Part shown: positions 32,309 to 42,015 of the stretch, piece by piece | Layout: each line of letters starts with the position of its first letter | Position numbering within the stretch: the first letter of the stretch is position 1 | Assembly (NCBI GenBank): GCA_026390155.1 | Contig: JAPLGL010000026.1 | Coordinates: 1 to 63,467, forward strand | Source: Caldisericota bacterium | GTDB lineage: Bacteria; Caldisericota; Caldisericia; Cryosericales; Cryosericaceae | Direction of reading: 5' to 3' | DNA: 63,467 nt | Position numbers and translations under genes: made by a program | Notes under the pieces: generated by a model | Database searches by the model: none | What the model saw: only the letters and a program-made list of their open reading frames with translations | What the model was told of the DNA's origin: nothing

Positions 32309-33255
32309 TGCTTGCTGTAGTCGGCTAGCTTTGGAATCGGGACGTTCTTGAGGGTGCTGGTCACGACTTCGTTGGTTGTCACGCCACGGAGACGTGCCTC
32401 AGCCTGGAGGATGAGCCGGTGCCCCGAGATGAATGGGAACACCAGCTTGATGTCATCCGGGATGACGAAGTCACGATTCTGGAGATACGCATATGCCTTG
32501 CTGAGGCGCATGAGGTCGATGCTGCCACGGGGAGACAGTCCAAGGTACACCGTATCATCATGCCGTGTGGCGTCGACCAGGGAGACGATGTAGGTGATGA
32601 GTTCTGGTGCGATGAAGACACCCTCAACCTCTTTCTGCATCGTCGTCAGGTCGTCTCGAGAGATGATGCGGACGTCGTCGCTGATGACTCTGGCCCGGGC
32701 ATAGAAACCGGTTACGATCTCCTCTTCCTTCTCCTTGCTCGGGTATCCAATTGTCAGCCGGGTCATGAAGCGGTCCAGCTGGGCCTCGGGCAACGGGAAG
32801 GTACCCTCGTACTCGATCGGGTTCATGGTCGCCATAACCACAAACGGGCGGTCCAGCTTGACGATGGTCCCATCGATGGTGACCTGGTATTCGGCCATGG
32901 CCTCGAGAAGTGCCGATTGTGTCTTGGGCGTGCCGCGGTTGATTTCATCTGCCAGCAGAAGGTTGGTGAAGATTGGCCCTCGCTTCAGTCGGAATTCCTG
33001 TGTTTTCTGGTCATAGACCGAGACGCCGGAGATATCCGAGGGCAAGAGGTCCGGGGTGAACTGGATGCGCTTGAATTGCAGTCCCAGCGATCGGGAGACA
33101 AGATTGGCGAGTGTCGTCTTGCCCAGCCCCGGGACATCCTCAAGGAAGATGTGTCCTCCGGCAAGCAGCGTCGCAAAGGCCACGTCGACGACTGTGTTCT
33201 TGCCAACGAAGTACTGTTCGACATAAGATATGGCTTTGTTCAGGTTTTCGTTCAT
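32305..33255 (-). CDS. MoxR-family AAA ATPase
   Basis: A 316-residue AAA+ chaperone-like ATPase of the MoxR group. Walker A is VPGLGKTT, Walker B LLADEINR, with sensor region ATMNPIEYEGTFPLPEAQLDRF and arginine-finger context typical of MoxR/RavA. The start MNENLN has GGAG 6 nt upstream. It is the only ATPase of the seven-gene cluster and sits between DUF4129-B and DUF58-A. It would remodel or load client proteins together with the DUF58 partners. Confidence 0.94.
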   Translation of the reverse strand: MNENLNKAISYVEQYFVGKNTVVDVAFATLLAGGHIFLEDVPGLGKTTLANLVSRSLGLQFKRIQFTPDLLPSDISGVSVYDQKTQEFRLKRGPIFTNLLLADEINRGTPKTQSALLEAMAEYQVTIDGTIVKLDRPFVVMATMNPIEYEGTFPLPEAQLDRFMTRLTIGYPSKEKEEEIVTGFYARARVISDDVRIISRDDLTTMQKEVEGVFIAPELITYIVSLVDATRHDDTVYLGLSPRGSIDLMRLSKAYAYLQNRDFVIPDDIKLVFPFISGHRLILQAEARLRGVTTNEVVTSTLKNVPIPKLADYSKQ

Positions 33256-33311
33256 CGTCTGCTCCTTCTGTAGCATTCTGTCTTCTTCATTGTAGGCTAT
33301 TCAGTCTGAAA

Positions 33312-34787
33312 TCAACGGCCACGCGTCGCTCGCAGCGACGTCCGCGCTTCGTTGCGCATGCTGCGGACACTTGCTCGCAGGTCCTGCAGTGCAGCTTTGG
33401 CTTCAATGACATCTTCCCCAGTCACACTGGGGCGACTGTACCGGGCTTTGCCAAAGAGCGCTGCCAGTTGGCTCATTGCGCTCGCGAATGCAGGGGCTTC
33501 GACCATCACGCGCTGGGCGAACTCACTGGCGGTTTCTCCCCGTCGCAGGCGTGGCCCGACAGCCCCGACAGCTTCGACACCCATCGCGAACAGCGCAGTG
33601 ATGCTGGTCACGGGGTCTTCCATCAGGGCACCCTCATCCAGCGAAACCAGCCGGCGTACAGCCCGGATGACCTTCTTGCGCTCCGACCGGTCGAGCATTG
33701 ACAGCAGGACCTCGTGACGGAACTCAAAGATCATATCCCTGATGCTGGCGACAATCGATACCAGAAGGAGACTGGCTCCCAGCCAGTACACGCTGGCGAC
33801 AATAGTCTCGAGGGTAGCCCTGATCTCATTCTCCCTGGGAGGAATGATGTTGCGCTCCCGCAGCGCTTCGACGACGTCATCGTAATCCTCTCCGGGGAGG
33901 CGCCCCGCCTGGGCGATACCGTTTGCAATCTGTCCGGTCTTGGCCCCGGTATAAACAATCGTGAAGATCAAAGCACTCACGACGATCGCGACGGGGAATA
34001 TCAGGACACGCATCGTCTTGCCCCAGGAGTTGTGAAGAACCGAAACCGAGACAATGACTGCGGCGATGAGGACCGCTGTCATGATGGCTAGCGGGAGATA
34101 CATGAAACCAAACAGCTCCCAGAAGTGCTCCTCCATGACGCGCCGCAGCGTGAGGGCAGGCAGGTTGACAGGCAGTCCACCTGTCCCCGCGGGCTTCGGT
34201 GTGGACGCAGGTGTCCCTGGAAGCAGCCATACGGCGGCTCGAGGTAAGGTGGGAGCCTGAACGATGGGGTAGGCGACTGCGGCGACAAAGACGACTAGAA
34301 GGATGATGAATCCAGGCAGAAGCCTTCTGGCTGCTCGCGGGTCGGAAGCGGTGACTGCTGAGAGCATCGATGCCGCCAGCATGACGGCCAGCACGCTCGT
34401 GGCCACGAGTGGGTCCGTGTTGCCCAGCACGGCATAACAGCAGGCAACGATGCTGATGCGCAGGAAATGGGCGGGCGACTCTGCAGCTAGCGTAAGGTTG
34501 CCGACAAGCCAGAAGTAGAGCTCAAACAACGCGGTCAGCAGGAGAATTGCGAGCAGTTCCTGAAGGGTATGCCGGTCGGCGGTCAACGCCAGGTAGATGA
34601 TGATAAGGCACGTCTCGAGACCATGATAGAGTCGGAAGAGTCTCTGGTTGCGATGTGGCAGCGCGATGTTCAGCATGATGATCGCTGCGACACCAAACCA
34701 CCACGGGACCGCAAGACGGGCGATCCAGAATGCGAGAAAACAGGCAGTGTTGGCGATAATCAGCCGGGCGATGCGTGTCGTGTCCAT
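33312..34787 (-). CDS. DUF4129-type membrane protein, copy B
   Basis: A 491-residue protein with an N-terminal block of about seven spans, an extracytoplasmic loop with a Pro-rich stretch, two further spans, and the C-terminal DUF4129-like domain: AVRRLVSLDEGALMEDPVTS, RLRRGETASEFAQRV and LFGKARYSRPSV. It has the same layout as copies A and C but low overall identity. The start MDTTRI has GGAG upstream. It lies 10 bp after DUF58-B and about 55 bp before MoxR. Confidence 0.8.
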   Translation of the reverse strand: MDTTRIARLIIANTACFLAFWIARLAVPWWFGVAAIIMLNIALPHRNQRLFRLYHGLETCLIIIYLALTADRHTLQELLAILLLTALFELYFWLVGNLTLAAESPAHFLRISIVACCYAVLGNTDPLVATSVLAVMLAASMLSAVTASDPRAARRLLPGFIILLVVFVAAVAYPIVQAPTLPRAAVWLLPGTPASTPKPAGTGGLPVNLPALTLRRVMEEHFWELFGFMYLPLAIMTAVLIAAVIVSVSVLHNSWGKTMRVLIFPVAIVVSALIFTIVYTGAKTGQIANGIAQAGRLPGEDYDDVVEALRERNIIPPRENEIRATLETIVASVYWLGASLLLVSIVASIRDMIFEFRHEVLLSMLDRSERKKVIRAVRRLVSLDEGALMEDPVTSITALFAMGVEAVGAVGPRLRRGETASEFAQRVMVEAPAFASAMSQLAALFGKARYSRPSVTGEDVIEAKAALQDLRASVRSMRNEARTSLRATRGR

Positions 34788-34797
34788 GATCGTCTCC

Positions 34798-36105
34798 TCA
34801 GCAAGTGGCGAGTGTGGTGAGCGGGTCGTTGAGCCCCACAATCGTCAGTTCGATACCGTTCTCCCTGAGCACGCGCTGCAAAGACCTCAGGCGAAGCAAT
34901 CTCGACGTATCCTTCAGGTAATAGGGTGCCCTGTGCTCGCCGGGCAGGAGGAACGTGCCTTCGGGGAACAGGATGATGGTGATCCGCGCGAAATGCTCTC
35001 GCTGCTTGAGCAGGTGTACAATCTCCGTCTCCTCCATCTCGTGTGCCAGGAGAACCAGCTGTGATCGCGCGGGAAACACGCGTGCATTCTGGCTAAGCCA
35101 GTCCAGCACGATGCCTGCGTCTTCTGTCTGCGCGGCCTGGGCTCTGGCTATCGCTGTGAGGCAGTACAGCAGATGCGTGCGGTCACGGCCAGTGCCCGTC
35201 CAATGCGTCTGGGGCCCGATCGTCACGAGACCAAAGGGCAATCTGCGGTCATGAACGTACTGCAGGATGCTTGCCGCCGCGGTCGACAGCGTGTCATCGA
35301 GCGTTTCAAGAGTGAAGCCGGTATCTCCGCGTACGGTGAAGTTCACCAGCAGGACGACAGTCTGGGATGCCGAGGGTGTGAAGTCCTTGACGACGAGCGT
35401 ACCCGTGTGGGCGCTCATCTTCCAGTGGATGCGGTTGATCGGTTCTCCGTCATAAGGATGAGTTCCTGCAAGCTGACTGGTGTCGACGTTGGGAGCGTAG
35501 CGGACGCGCTGTCCGTCCAGAGGCGACGTGAGCGCGATACGCATCGCTGCAAGCGAGATTGGACGCGGGACAACTGTCAGGGTCAGGCGCGAGGGAAACG
35601 TGCGCTGGATGTGGAAGATGCGCAGTGGGTCGTGCAGTGCCACACGGGCAGAGCCCAAAGCGTACTGCCCCTTGCGGGTAGCGTCGAAGAACACGGTCGC
35701 GGTGTTGTCACCCTGGGTGCTGTGGCGCCAGATCACGTATGGTGGAAGCAGTGGTTCGACGGACAGGAGCAAAGGTCCTGTGACCATGTACCCGGTTACA
35801 GTGCAAGTCAGCATGTTTGGCTGTCGTACCGTCGCAACACTGTGGCGAAGGATGCTGGTGACCGAGAGCCGCTGGTTCTCGGCGGTGAGCAGGCCGCACA
35901 ATACAACCGTATACGATAGCGCCGCAAGCCCGACGACGAGGAAGGAAGGGCTGCGGAGGAGCAGGGCGACGACAAGCATGAGCAGTGACACCAGCAGGCC
36001 GGCCCCCGCAGTCCTGAAGAACACATGGAAACGGTTGGAGCGTACGGCCGTGTCAGGACGCCCCGCCGGTGGTGCCTTCATCTGACGAATCTCCGCTGTC
36101 TCCAT
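34798..36105 (-). CDS. DUF58 protein, copy B
   Basis: A 435-residue DUF58 protein with two N-terminal spans (around residues 33-67) and the core SPLDGQRVRYAPNVDTSQLA, NRIHWKMSAH and the VWA-like strand TVVLLVNFTV. The start at 36105 has GAGG close by; a second ATG at 36081 with GGAG nine bases upstream is equally possible and would remove eight residues. It pairs with DUF4129-B. Confidence 0.86.
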   Translation of the reverse strand: METAEIRQMKAPPAGRPDTAVRSNRFHVFFRTAGAGLLVSLLMLVVALLLRSPSFLVVGLAALSYTVVLCGLLTAENQRLSVTSILRHSVATVRQPNMLTCTVTGYMVTGPLLLSVEPLLPPYVIWRHSTQGDNTATVFFDATRKGQYALGSARVALHDPLRIFHIQRTFPSRLTLTVVPRPISLAAMRIALTSPLDGQRVRYAPNVDTSQLAGTHPYDGEPINRIHWKMSAHTGTLVVKDFTPSASQTVVLLVNFTVRGDTGFTLETLDDTLSTAAASILQYVHDRRLPFGLVTIGPQTHWTGTGRDRTHLLYCLTAIARAQAAQTEDAGIVLDWLSQNARVFPARSQLVLLAHEMEETEIVHLLKQREHFARITIILFPEGTFLLPGEHRAPYYLKDTSRLLRLRSLQRVLRENGIELTIVGLNDPLTTLATC

Positions 36106-36160
36106 CTCACCTCACGTACTACATCGGGCGACGTCCTTGACCCGTTACAGACAGGTCAGA

Positions 36161-37678
36161 CTATTGGGAGACAGGCAGCACTCCATCGGTTCGGATCCGT
36201 GGGTGCCGGGCCTCGACCTTCAGCGCCTCCAGCAGCTTCTGGTAGGTGGTCTTGGCCAGCCTCACCTGGTCAGGAGTCACGTCGACCTTTGAGTAGCGTG
36301 CGATGTAGAACAGGTGTCCAAGAACGTCTACCTGTTGTGCCAGGTCAGGATACCACCGCGCGACACGAGAGGTCAGTTCTGTCGGCGTTTCTCCGCGCAC
36401 CATCGCGAGGTCAAGTGGATAGAGTGCGTTGGCGGCCATGTAGAAGACTGCGATAACGGTCCCGCGTGGGTCGCGGAGAAGCTCTTCGTCATCCAGATCG
36501 CGGATCCTCTTGATGGTCCGTTCGATAACGATGCGGTCACGTCTGCGTCCAATACCCTCAAGACGGTCCCACTGAGTTGCGAATGCTTGTCGCACGCAAG
36601 TGGCAACGCAGTAGAGCACCGTCAGGATCGACAGGTTGCGCAGCACGAGCTGCAGCACGATGACGGCCGGAGATGGGAAGAGGCTGACCTTCAGCCTGAG
36701 CGCAAGGAACATCTGCCATGTACGTGGCACTAGAAGCTTGCCATCGATGATCCAGGGTGAAGAAAGACCGAACATCAGCGTATTCAGAGCCTTGCTGTGC
36801 ACACTTACAAGAGCCACGAAGACGCATCCCATGCCGAACAGCAGGAAGAGCGCAGGCAGAAGTCTCCGCAAGGACTTGCCCGGCCCCTGCTGGAGGATGG
36901 CTCCAATGAATATCCACGCAAGCAGGATCATGGCCGGAGCCGTCAGCAGGGAGAGCGCCAGGACATGCAGTTCTTCGGCAAGTGCAGTCCGCATCAGCCA
37001 GGAGCCGAGGAGACTCGTCGCAGCGGCCGGCCAGGGCTTCCACCAGTTCGTGGTATGGCGTCGCGTGATGAAGTCGACAGCAGTAGAACTGCCAAACAGG
37101 AAGTTCTGCAGGGTCTGTGCAGTTGACGCGCTGAACGGACCGGTCTCGACAGGAAGAGACGTTGCCAGGAGGGTGACCGCGATCAGGATGACGGCAACCG
37201 GCACCAGCCGCCGGAGGAACCGAGGCCGATCCTCGTCTGTTCCCGCGAGCAGCAATGCCAGGAGGACGAGGAGGGACAGCACCGCAATCGAAACGGCGGC
37301 GCCCGCGACGTCCAGCGTTACCAGCAGCGCCAGCCAGACGATGTTGTAAAGATAGACCGGTTCGCCGGGAGTCTTCAGCCTGGTTCGAACGACGCCTGCG
37401 TAGAAGAGCATTGGCACCAGAAGGAAGAAGAACTCCCGATAGCGTGCCGCGTAGTCGATGGCCAGACGCTGGCTGTTTGTGGCCAGGATGGCTACCACTG
37501 CGACGGCAATGATCGCTTCCCACGTCAGTCTGCGCCGCTGCAGCCATGGTCCTGCCACGAGAACGGCCAACGCGGGCACGACGATCCAGAGCGGGATGGT
37601 GGAGCGTGCTGTCCAGAAGACCAGGAGCGTCGCCACGATCATGAAGGAAACATGCAGTAGTGACTTCTCTTGGTTCAT
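36161..37678 (-). CDS. DUF4129-type membrane protein, copy C
   Basis: A 505-residue protein with the same plan: about seven N-terminal spans, an extracytoplasmic segment (residues about 165-210), central spans and a C-terminal DUF4129-like domain (IKRIRDLDDEELLRDPRGTV, MVRGETPTELTSRVAR and LFYIARYSKVDV). It starts 2 bp after the DUF58-C stop; the ribosome binding site is a weak GGGGG. It pairs with DUF58-C. Confidence 0.8.
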   Translation of the reverse strand: MNQEKSLLHVSFMIVATLLVFWTARSTIPLWIVVPALAVLVAGPWLQRRRLTWEAIIAVAVVAILATNSQRLAIDYAARYREFFFLLVPMLFYAGVVRTRLKTPGEPVYLYNIVWLALLVTLDVAGAAVSIAVLSLLVLLALLLAGTDEDRPRFLRRLVPVAVILIAVTLLATSLPVETGPFSASTAQTLQNFLFGSSTAVDFITRRHTTNWWKPWPAAATSLLGSWLMRTALAEELHVLALSLLTAPAMILLAWIFIGAILQQGPGKSLRRLLPALFLLFGMGCVFVALVSVHSKALNTLMFGLSSPWIIDGKLLVPRTWQMFLALRLKVSLFPSPAVIVLQLVLRNLSILTVLYCVATCVRQAFATQWDRLEGIGRRRDRIVIERTIKRIRDLDDEELLRDPRGTVIAVFYMAANALYPLDLAMVRGETPTELTSRVARWYPDLAQQVDVLGHLFYIARYSKVDVTPDQVRLAKTTYQKLLEALKVEARHPRIRTDGVLPVSQ

Positions 37679-37680
37679 GA

Positions 37681-38943
37681 TCAGGTTTCCCCCAGGGCAG
37701 CAAGGGTATCGTTCAGACCGATGATGGACAGGTCGACGCTGGCATCTCTCAGGATCTTCTGCGTCTTCTTGAGACGTGCAATCTGTTCGACGTCGGGCAT
37801 GAAGTACGGGACCGCTCTCTCGCCATACAGCAGGAAGCTTCCATATGGAAACAGCAAGATCGAAATGCGTGAGAACTGTGCCTCCATGCGAAGTAGAGCC
37901 CCAATCTCCTCTTCCTTCAGTTCATGCTGGATGAGGAACAGCTGTGAGCGGGCGGGGATACGGAGGCGCTCCTGTCTGAGATAGTCGAGAAACACAGTAC
38001 TGGATGGTTCCTTGTCCATGCGCGCGCGTGCCTGTGCCAGAAGGCGATAACAGGAGAACAGATGAGTCGCATCCTTTGAGAAGCCATTGGAAGAGAGCCT
38101 CTCCTCGCCCAGAACGGTAAGTCCGAAAGGCAGTCTGTGTTCATAGGCATACTGAAGGACACTTGCGCCCACCATCGTCATATAGTCTTCGAAGGTTTCC
38201 AAGGTGAAGCTGGGTTCCCGCCGGAGTGTCAGGTTGAGCAGGACGACGACTGTCTTTGAGGCGGACGGGGCAAATTCCTTCACCATGAGCTCTCCCCTGT
38301 GAGCGCTCATCTTCCAGTGAATGCGGTTCATGGGGTCGCTTTCGTAGGGTCGCACTCCCGCCAGCTGTGAGACATCGTAGTTGGGCGCGAACTTGACGCG
38401 CTGGCCATCAAGTGGAGAGGTCAGGGAGATACGCAGCCTTTCAAGGGGAAGGACGGTGGGGAACACCGTGAGTTTCTCGTCAGCCGTCAGCCGTCTGCTG
38501 ATACGGAACAGGCGCAGGGGGTCGGTCACGGTCAGGATCCCCTCTCCAAGGTCGTACACTCCTCGACGGTTGACGTGAAACTGCAGGATGTATGTCCGAT
38601 CGTGCCAGGAGGAGCTTTCGCGTATGATGTACTCGGGGACCAGGGGCTGTAGCCGGACTGAGAGAGGCGAACGTGACGGGATTCCCTCAAGTGAGATCGT
38701 CAGCGTGTCCTGTGACTTCATCTGTACGACTGCCTGTCGCAGATGCCTGACGACTCTGGTGTGGTCGCTTGTCCTCAGCACGAGCGGGACCATGACTGCT
38801 GTGTACGTCGTGATGAGAGCTGCGAGATAGAACAGCGGCCGGGTACCAAGAATCAGCCATGACACGATTGCAAGCGAGGATATGAGCATTGCGCGCCCGG
38901 CGACGCGGAAGACTCGCCTCACGTCGCCCTCACGGCGCCACAC
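37681..38943 (-). CDS. DUF58 protein, copy C (first gene of the cluster)
   Basis: A DUF58 protein of 420 residues (or 413 if GTG 38922 is used; that start has GAGGG 4 nt upstream and may be the real one). Two spans lie near residues 15-55, and the core reads SPLDGQRVKFAPNYDVSQLA, NRIHWKMSAH and KTVVVLLNLTL. It is the promoter-proximal gene of the cluster. Confidence 0.86.
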   Translation of the reverse strand: MWRREGDVRRVFRVAGRAMLISSLAIVSWLILGTRPLFYLAALITTYTAVMVPLVLRTSDHTRVVRHLRQAVVQMKSQDTLTISLEGIPSRSPLSVRLQPLVPEYIIRESSSWHDRTYILQFHVNRRGVYDLGEGILTVTDPLRLFRISRRLTADEKLTVFPTVLPLERLRISLTSPLDGQRVKFAPNYDVSQLAGVRPYESDPMNRIHWKMSAHRGELMVKEFAPSASKTVVVLLNLTLRREPSFTLETFEDYMTMVGASVLQYAYEHRLPFGLTVLGEERLSSNGFSKDATHLFSCYRLLAQARARMDKEPSSTVFLDYLRQERLRIPARSQLFLIQHELKEEEIGALLRMEAQFSRISILLFPYGSFLLYGERAVPYFMPDVEQIARLKKTQKILRDASVDLSIIGLNDTLAALGET

Positions 38944-39022
38944 CCTGTCTCACAAAGCCTTCGGATCGTGTCATGCCAAGGACACCTCTTTGCCAGTCTG
39001 CTGTTTGCTGCAAATCATCGAC

Positions 39023-39050
39023 ATTGTATGGCAAAAGGGTTGAATTGCAA
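39023..39050 (-). promoter_or_regulatory. Promoter of the MoxR/DUF58/DUF4129 cluster
   Basis: Minus-strand TTGCAA and TACAAT are spaced 16 bp apart, with the start about 75 nt before the first GTG. Confidence 0.55.
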
Positions 39051-39111
39051 TCCTGGAGCGGGGTAAGAGGATGCCACAGAATTGCCGGGGCGAGGTTGCG
39101 GCCGCGTGTGG

Positions 39112-39140
39112 TTGTCGCCGACTGCTTTTTCTGATAGACT
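39112..39140 (+). promoter_or_regulatory. Promoter of the first DegV pair
   Basis: TTGTCG and TAGACT are spaced 17 bp apart, about 25 nt before the ribosome binding site of the DegV gene at 39172. Confidence 0.5.
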
Positions 39141-39171
39141 CTATTAGCGAATCTGCGGAGGTGAATGACAC

Positions 39172-40011
39172 ATGGTACAAGTTGTCATGGACACGACGAC
39201 AGGAATGACCAGGCAGGAGTTTGAGCAGTCCGGCATTGCAATGATTCCTCTCTACGTCAGGGACGGCGACAAGCTCTACCGGGAACAGGTGGACATCTTC
39301 CCCGATGAATTCTACCGCAGGGAAAGGGCAGGCCTTATCTACGAGACTGCTCAGACGAACCCTGCAGACCTGGTCTCCGTGTTCAAGCCCATGATAGAGG
39401 CGGGTGATGAAGTCGTCTGTGTTCTCATCTCAAGTGCCATCTCGGGTTCGGTGAATGCAGCGCACGTGGCCGCCCAGATGCTGGGGGCTGAAGACAGGAT
39501 CACGATCGTCGATTCTCTGGAATCTGGCTACGGTGAGGCGTATCTTGGTCACACCGCAAAGAAGATGGCTGATGCCGGCGAGAGTCGCGCGGAGATTGTC
39601 CGGGCTCTTGCTGACATTCGCAGCAGGACACGGACATATTTCATCATGGAGTCACTCAAGTGGCTGTTCCATGGCGGCCGCCTGACGGGGGCGCAGTACT
39701 TCGTCGGATCGGTCATCAAGTTGAACCCGATTGTCTGGTTTGACGAAGCGGGACGCATGACGTCCTATGACAAGACAAGGACCATCAAGGTTGCCAAGGA
39801 CCATATGCGGCAGCTTGTCGGTGATTGTGGCAAAAACGGAGTTGAGGCGGCGACCCTGCATTGGCCGGACAATCTGGACGAGGCCCAGAGGTTTCACGCC
39901 GAGATGGAGGAGATCCTCCAGGCTCCTGTGTCCTATACCAAGCTGTCGTGCGTGCTGGGCGTGCACACAGGCCCCGACCTTCTTGGGCCGTGTGTCATCA
40001 TGAGGGCATGA
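39172..40011 (+). CDS. DegV family (FakB-like) fatty-acid-binding protein, subgroup I, copy 1
   Basis: A 279-residue protein of the DegV fold, which binds a fatty acid and, with a FakA kinase, presents it for phosphorylation. Seen here: MDTTTGMT at the N-terminus in place of the usual TDSTS loop, then VCVLISSAISGSVNAAHVA, which fits the carboxylate-binding SS-x-x-SG motif, and FIMESLKWLFHGGRLTGAQ. GCGGAGGTGA precedes the ATG. It is paired with a close paralog 129 bp downstream. No FakA gene is in the window. Confidence 0.88.
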   Translation: MVQVVMDTTTGMTRQEFEQSGIAMIPLYVRDGDKLYREQVDIFPDEFYRRERAGLIYETAQTNPADLVSVFKPMIEAGDEVVCVLISSAISGSVNAAHVAAQMLGAEDRITIVDSLESGYGEAYLGHTAKKMADAGESRAEIVRALADIRSRTRTYFIMESLKWLFHGGRLTGAQYFVGSVIKLNPIVWFDEAGRMTSYDKTRTIKVAKDHMRQLVGDCGKNGVEAATLHWPDNLDEAQRFHAEMEEILQAPVSYTKLSCVLGVHTGPDLLGPCVIMRA

Positions 40012-40140
40012 CCAGAGAGCCTCTGAGCCACCCGGCGATGGCTGTCTGCATGCTGTAGTGAAACACGACGAAGTGTCCGGAAGGGACACACGCGAGACTG
40101 GTGACCGGCGACCCTCACAGGGGCTGCGGAAAGGAGTCGA

Positions 40141-41007
40141 ATGATCAAAGTCGTTATTGACTCGACATGTGGCATGACGATCGAGGAGTTTGAGAAAGTG
40201 GGCATCGTTATGGCACCCCTCTACGTCCGTGAAGGAGAGACGCTTTATCGTGACGGCGTCGACATCAAGCCGGCCGAGTTCTACAAGAAAGAGCGCGAGG
40301 GCGTCATCTTTGAGAGCGCGCAGACCAATCCCGACGACCTGGTGCGCATCTTCAGGCCGATCCTGGAGGCGGGGGACGAAGTTGTGTGTGTCATGATCTC
40401 AGGCGCCATTTCAGGGTCCGTCAACGCGGCTCACGTTGCCGCGCAGACCCTGGCCGCCGAGGATCGGATTTCGATCGTCGATTCTCGCCAGAGTGGCTAT
40501 TGCCAGCTGACGATGGGCCGGTTGGCCAAGAGCATGGCGGATGAGAACAAGAGTCGCGCCGAAATCGTCGAAGCGCTCACCGAACTGCGGGACCGCACCT
40601 GGGTCTACTTCATCATGGAGTCGCTGCACTGGCTGTACAAGGGTGGCCGCCTTACGGGTGCTCAGGCCCTGGTTGGGACGATCATCCAGCTCAAGCCGAT
40701 CGTCTGGTTTGACGACATCGGCCGCATGGTGACGCACGACAAGATCCGGACGCTCAAGGCGGCCAAGGAACGGCTTAAGGAGCTGGTCCTGGAAATGGCC
40801 TCCTGTGGCGTGGTGTCTGCTGGGCTGCATTGGGCCGACAACTGGGATGAGGCTAAGGAGTTCGGAGACTGGATGGAATCGGTGCTCCACGTACCGGTCG
40901 AGTACAACAGGGTCTCCTGCGTCGTGGGCTGTCACGTAGGCCCGACGGTTCTGGGACCCGTCGTCGTCATGAAGGAGAAGCCACCAGCGAAGAATCGCGC
41001 AGACTGA
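40141..41007 (+). CDS. DegV family (FakB-like) protein, subgroup I, copy 2
   Basis: A 288-residue paralog of the preceding gene, sharing MIPLYVR/MAPLYVR, DEVVCVMISGAISGSVNAAH, ESLHWLYKGGRLTGAQ and IVWFDDIGRM. The first Ser of the SS pair is followed by Gly here (ISGAISG). AAAGGAG precedes the ATG. The 3' end overlaps the convergent EamA gene by about 40 bp. Confidence 0.88.
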   Translation: MIKVVIDSTCGMTIEEFEKVGIVMAPLYVREGETLYRDGVDIKPAEFYKKEREGVIFESAQTNPDDLVRIFRPILEAGDEVVCVMISGAISGSVNAAHVAAQTLAAEDRISIVDSRQSGYCQLTMGRLAKSMADENKSRAEIVEALTELRDRTWVYFIMESLHWLYKGGRLTGAQALVGTIIQLKPIVWFDDIGRMVTHDKIRTLKAAKERLKELVLEMASCGVVSAGLHWADNWDEAKEFGDWMESVLHVPVEYNRVSCVVGCHVGPTVLGPVVVMKEKPPAKNRAD

Positions 41008-41866
41008 GCAGGACACCTAGAAGGACGACGGCTCCGCCAGCCAGCTGTATTGCTGTCACTGTCTCATGCAGGACGACCCAGGAGGTCAGTACACCGAAGA
41101 CCGGGACAAGGTTGAGGATGTTGACCGCTTGGGTCGATGCCATTCTGGCGACCCCGTAGTTGTACAGGGAGTACCCTCCGACCGAACAGAAGACTGCCAG
41201 ATAGATGACAGCCCAGACACCTTCGGCAGGGACCGGGAAGACCGGCCGCTCGAACGCTCCCACCAGGGGAAGCAGGAAGATACTGCCAAACAGCATTTGG
41301 AACATCGCAGTCCTGCTGGCCGAGCTGTTCCTGGACAGGTTCTTGACCAGGATGCTGTAGAATGCCCAGCAGATGCCGGAAAGGATTATGAGCCCGTCGC
41401 CGAGCAGGCGCTTCCCCGCCAGCGCCCCTCCCAGCGTGCGCGGATCGATGATCAGGACGACCCCGACGACAGACAGTGCAATGCCCCCGACGGCAACGCG
41501 GGAGAACCTCCTGTGGTAGACAAGACGCTCCACCAGGAGCGACAGGACGGGAAAGACGCCCATCATGAGTGAAATCTCGGAGGCTGTCGACAGAGCAAGA
41601 CCTACGTTCTCGAAGATGTGGTTCAGGGCATAGCCCAGGATTCCTCCCAGCATCATGGCGCCAAATGCGCGGCGATCCAGACGAAGGTCTTCGTGACGAA
41701 CAACCAGCCAGGTGAGAAGGATGGCACTTGCGAGCACAAAGCGTATCCATGCGAGCGAAAGCGGAGGGATAGAGCGAAGAGCCAGTTTCGAGACCGTGAA
41801 GGACGTTCCCCAGAGAAACGCCGCTACCACGACAGATGCTATGCTGCTGGTCCGGCTTGTTGGCAT
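40967..41866 (-). CDS. EamA/DMT-family transporter, leaderless
   Basis: A 299-residue ten-span transporter with two EamA repeats; the second ends LNLVPVFGVLTSWVVLHE. It has no Shine-Dalgarno site. A strong promoter ends 8 nt before the ATG, so the mRNA should start at or near the start codon. Its end overlaps the convergent DegV gene. Substrate unknown. Confidence 0.86.
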   Translation of the reverse strand: MPTSRTSSIASVVVAAFLWGTSFTVSKLALRSIPPLSLAWIRFVLASAILLTWLVVRHEDLRLDRRAFGAMMLGGILGYALNHIFENVGLALSTASEISLMMGVFPVLSLLVERLVYHRRFSRVAVGGIALSVVGVVLIIDPRTLGGALAGKRLLGDGLIILSGICWAFYSILVKNLSRNSSASRTAMFQMLFGSIFLLPLVGAFERPVFPVPAEGVWAVIYLAVFCSVGGYSLYNYGVARMASTQAVNILNLVPVFGVLTSWVVLHETVTAIQLAGGAVVLLGVLLSLRDSSLVASPS

Positions 41867-41874
41867 GATGCACG

Positions 41875-41903
41875 ATGGTAGCTCTTCCCGCAGCTCTTGT
41901 CAA
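41875..41903 (-). promoter_or_regulatory. Promoter of the leaderless EamA gene
   Basis: Minus-strand TTGACA and TACCAT are spaced 17 bp apart, with 8 nt between the -10 box and ATG. Confidence 0.6.
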
Positions 41904-41909
41904 ATCTGC

Positions 41910-41972
41910 GGCTTCCCTGGCAGGGGGAAGCCCTGCCCTGCGGCAAATGAAAACCCCTCGGCGGGTCTTACC
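41910..41972 (-). terminator. Hairpins after the sensor/regulator operon
   Basis: On the minus strand, a small ACCC/GGGT stem followed by TTTTC is succeeded by a perfect 8-bp GGCTTCCC stem just before the -35 of the EamA promoter. One or both probably end the regulator transcript. Confidence 0.35.
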
Positions 41973-42015
41973 CAGGGCTTCACAAACTCAGGAAGTCAGG
42001 TGCAGGATGTTGTCG

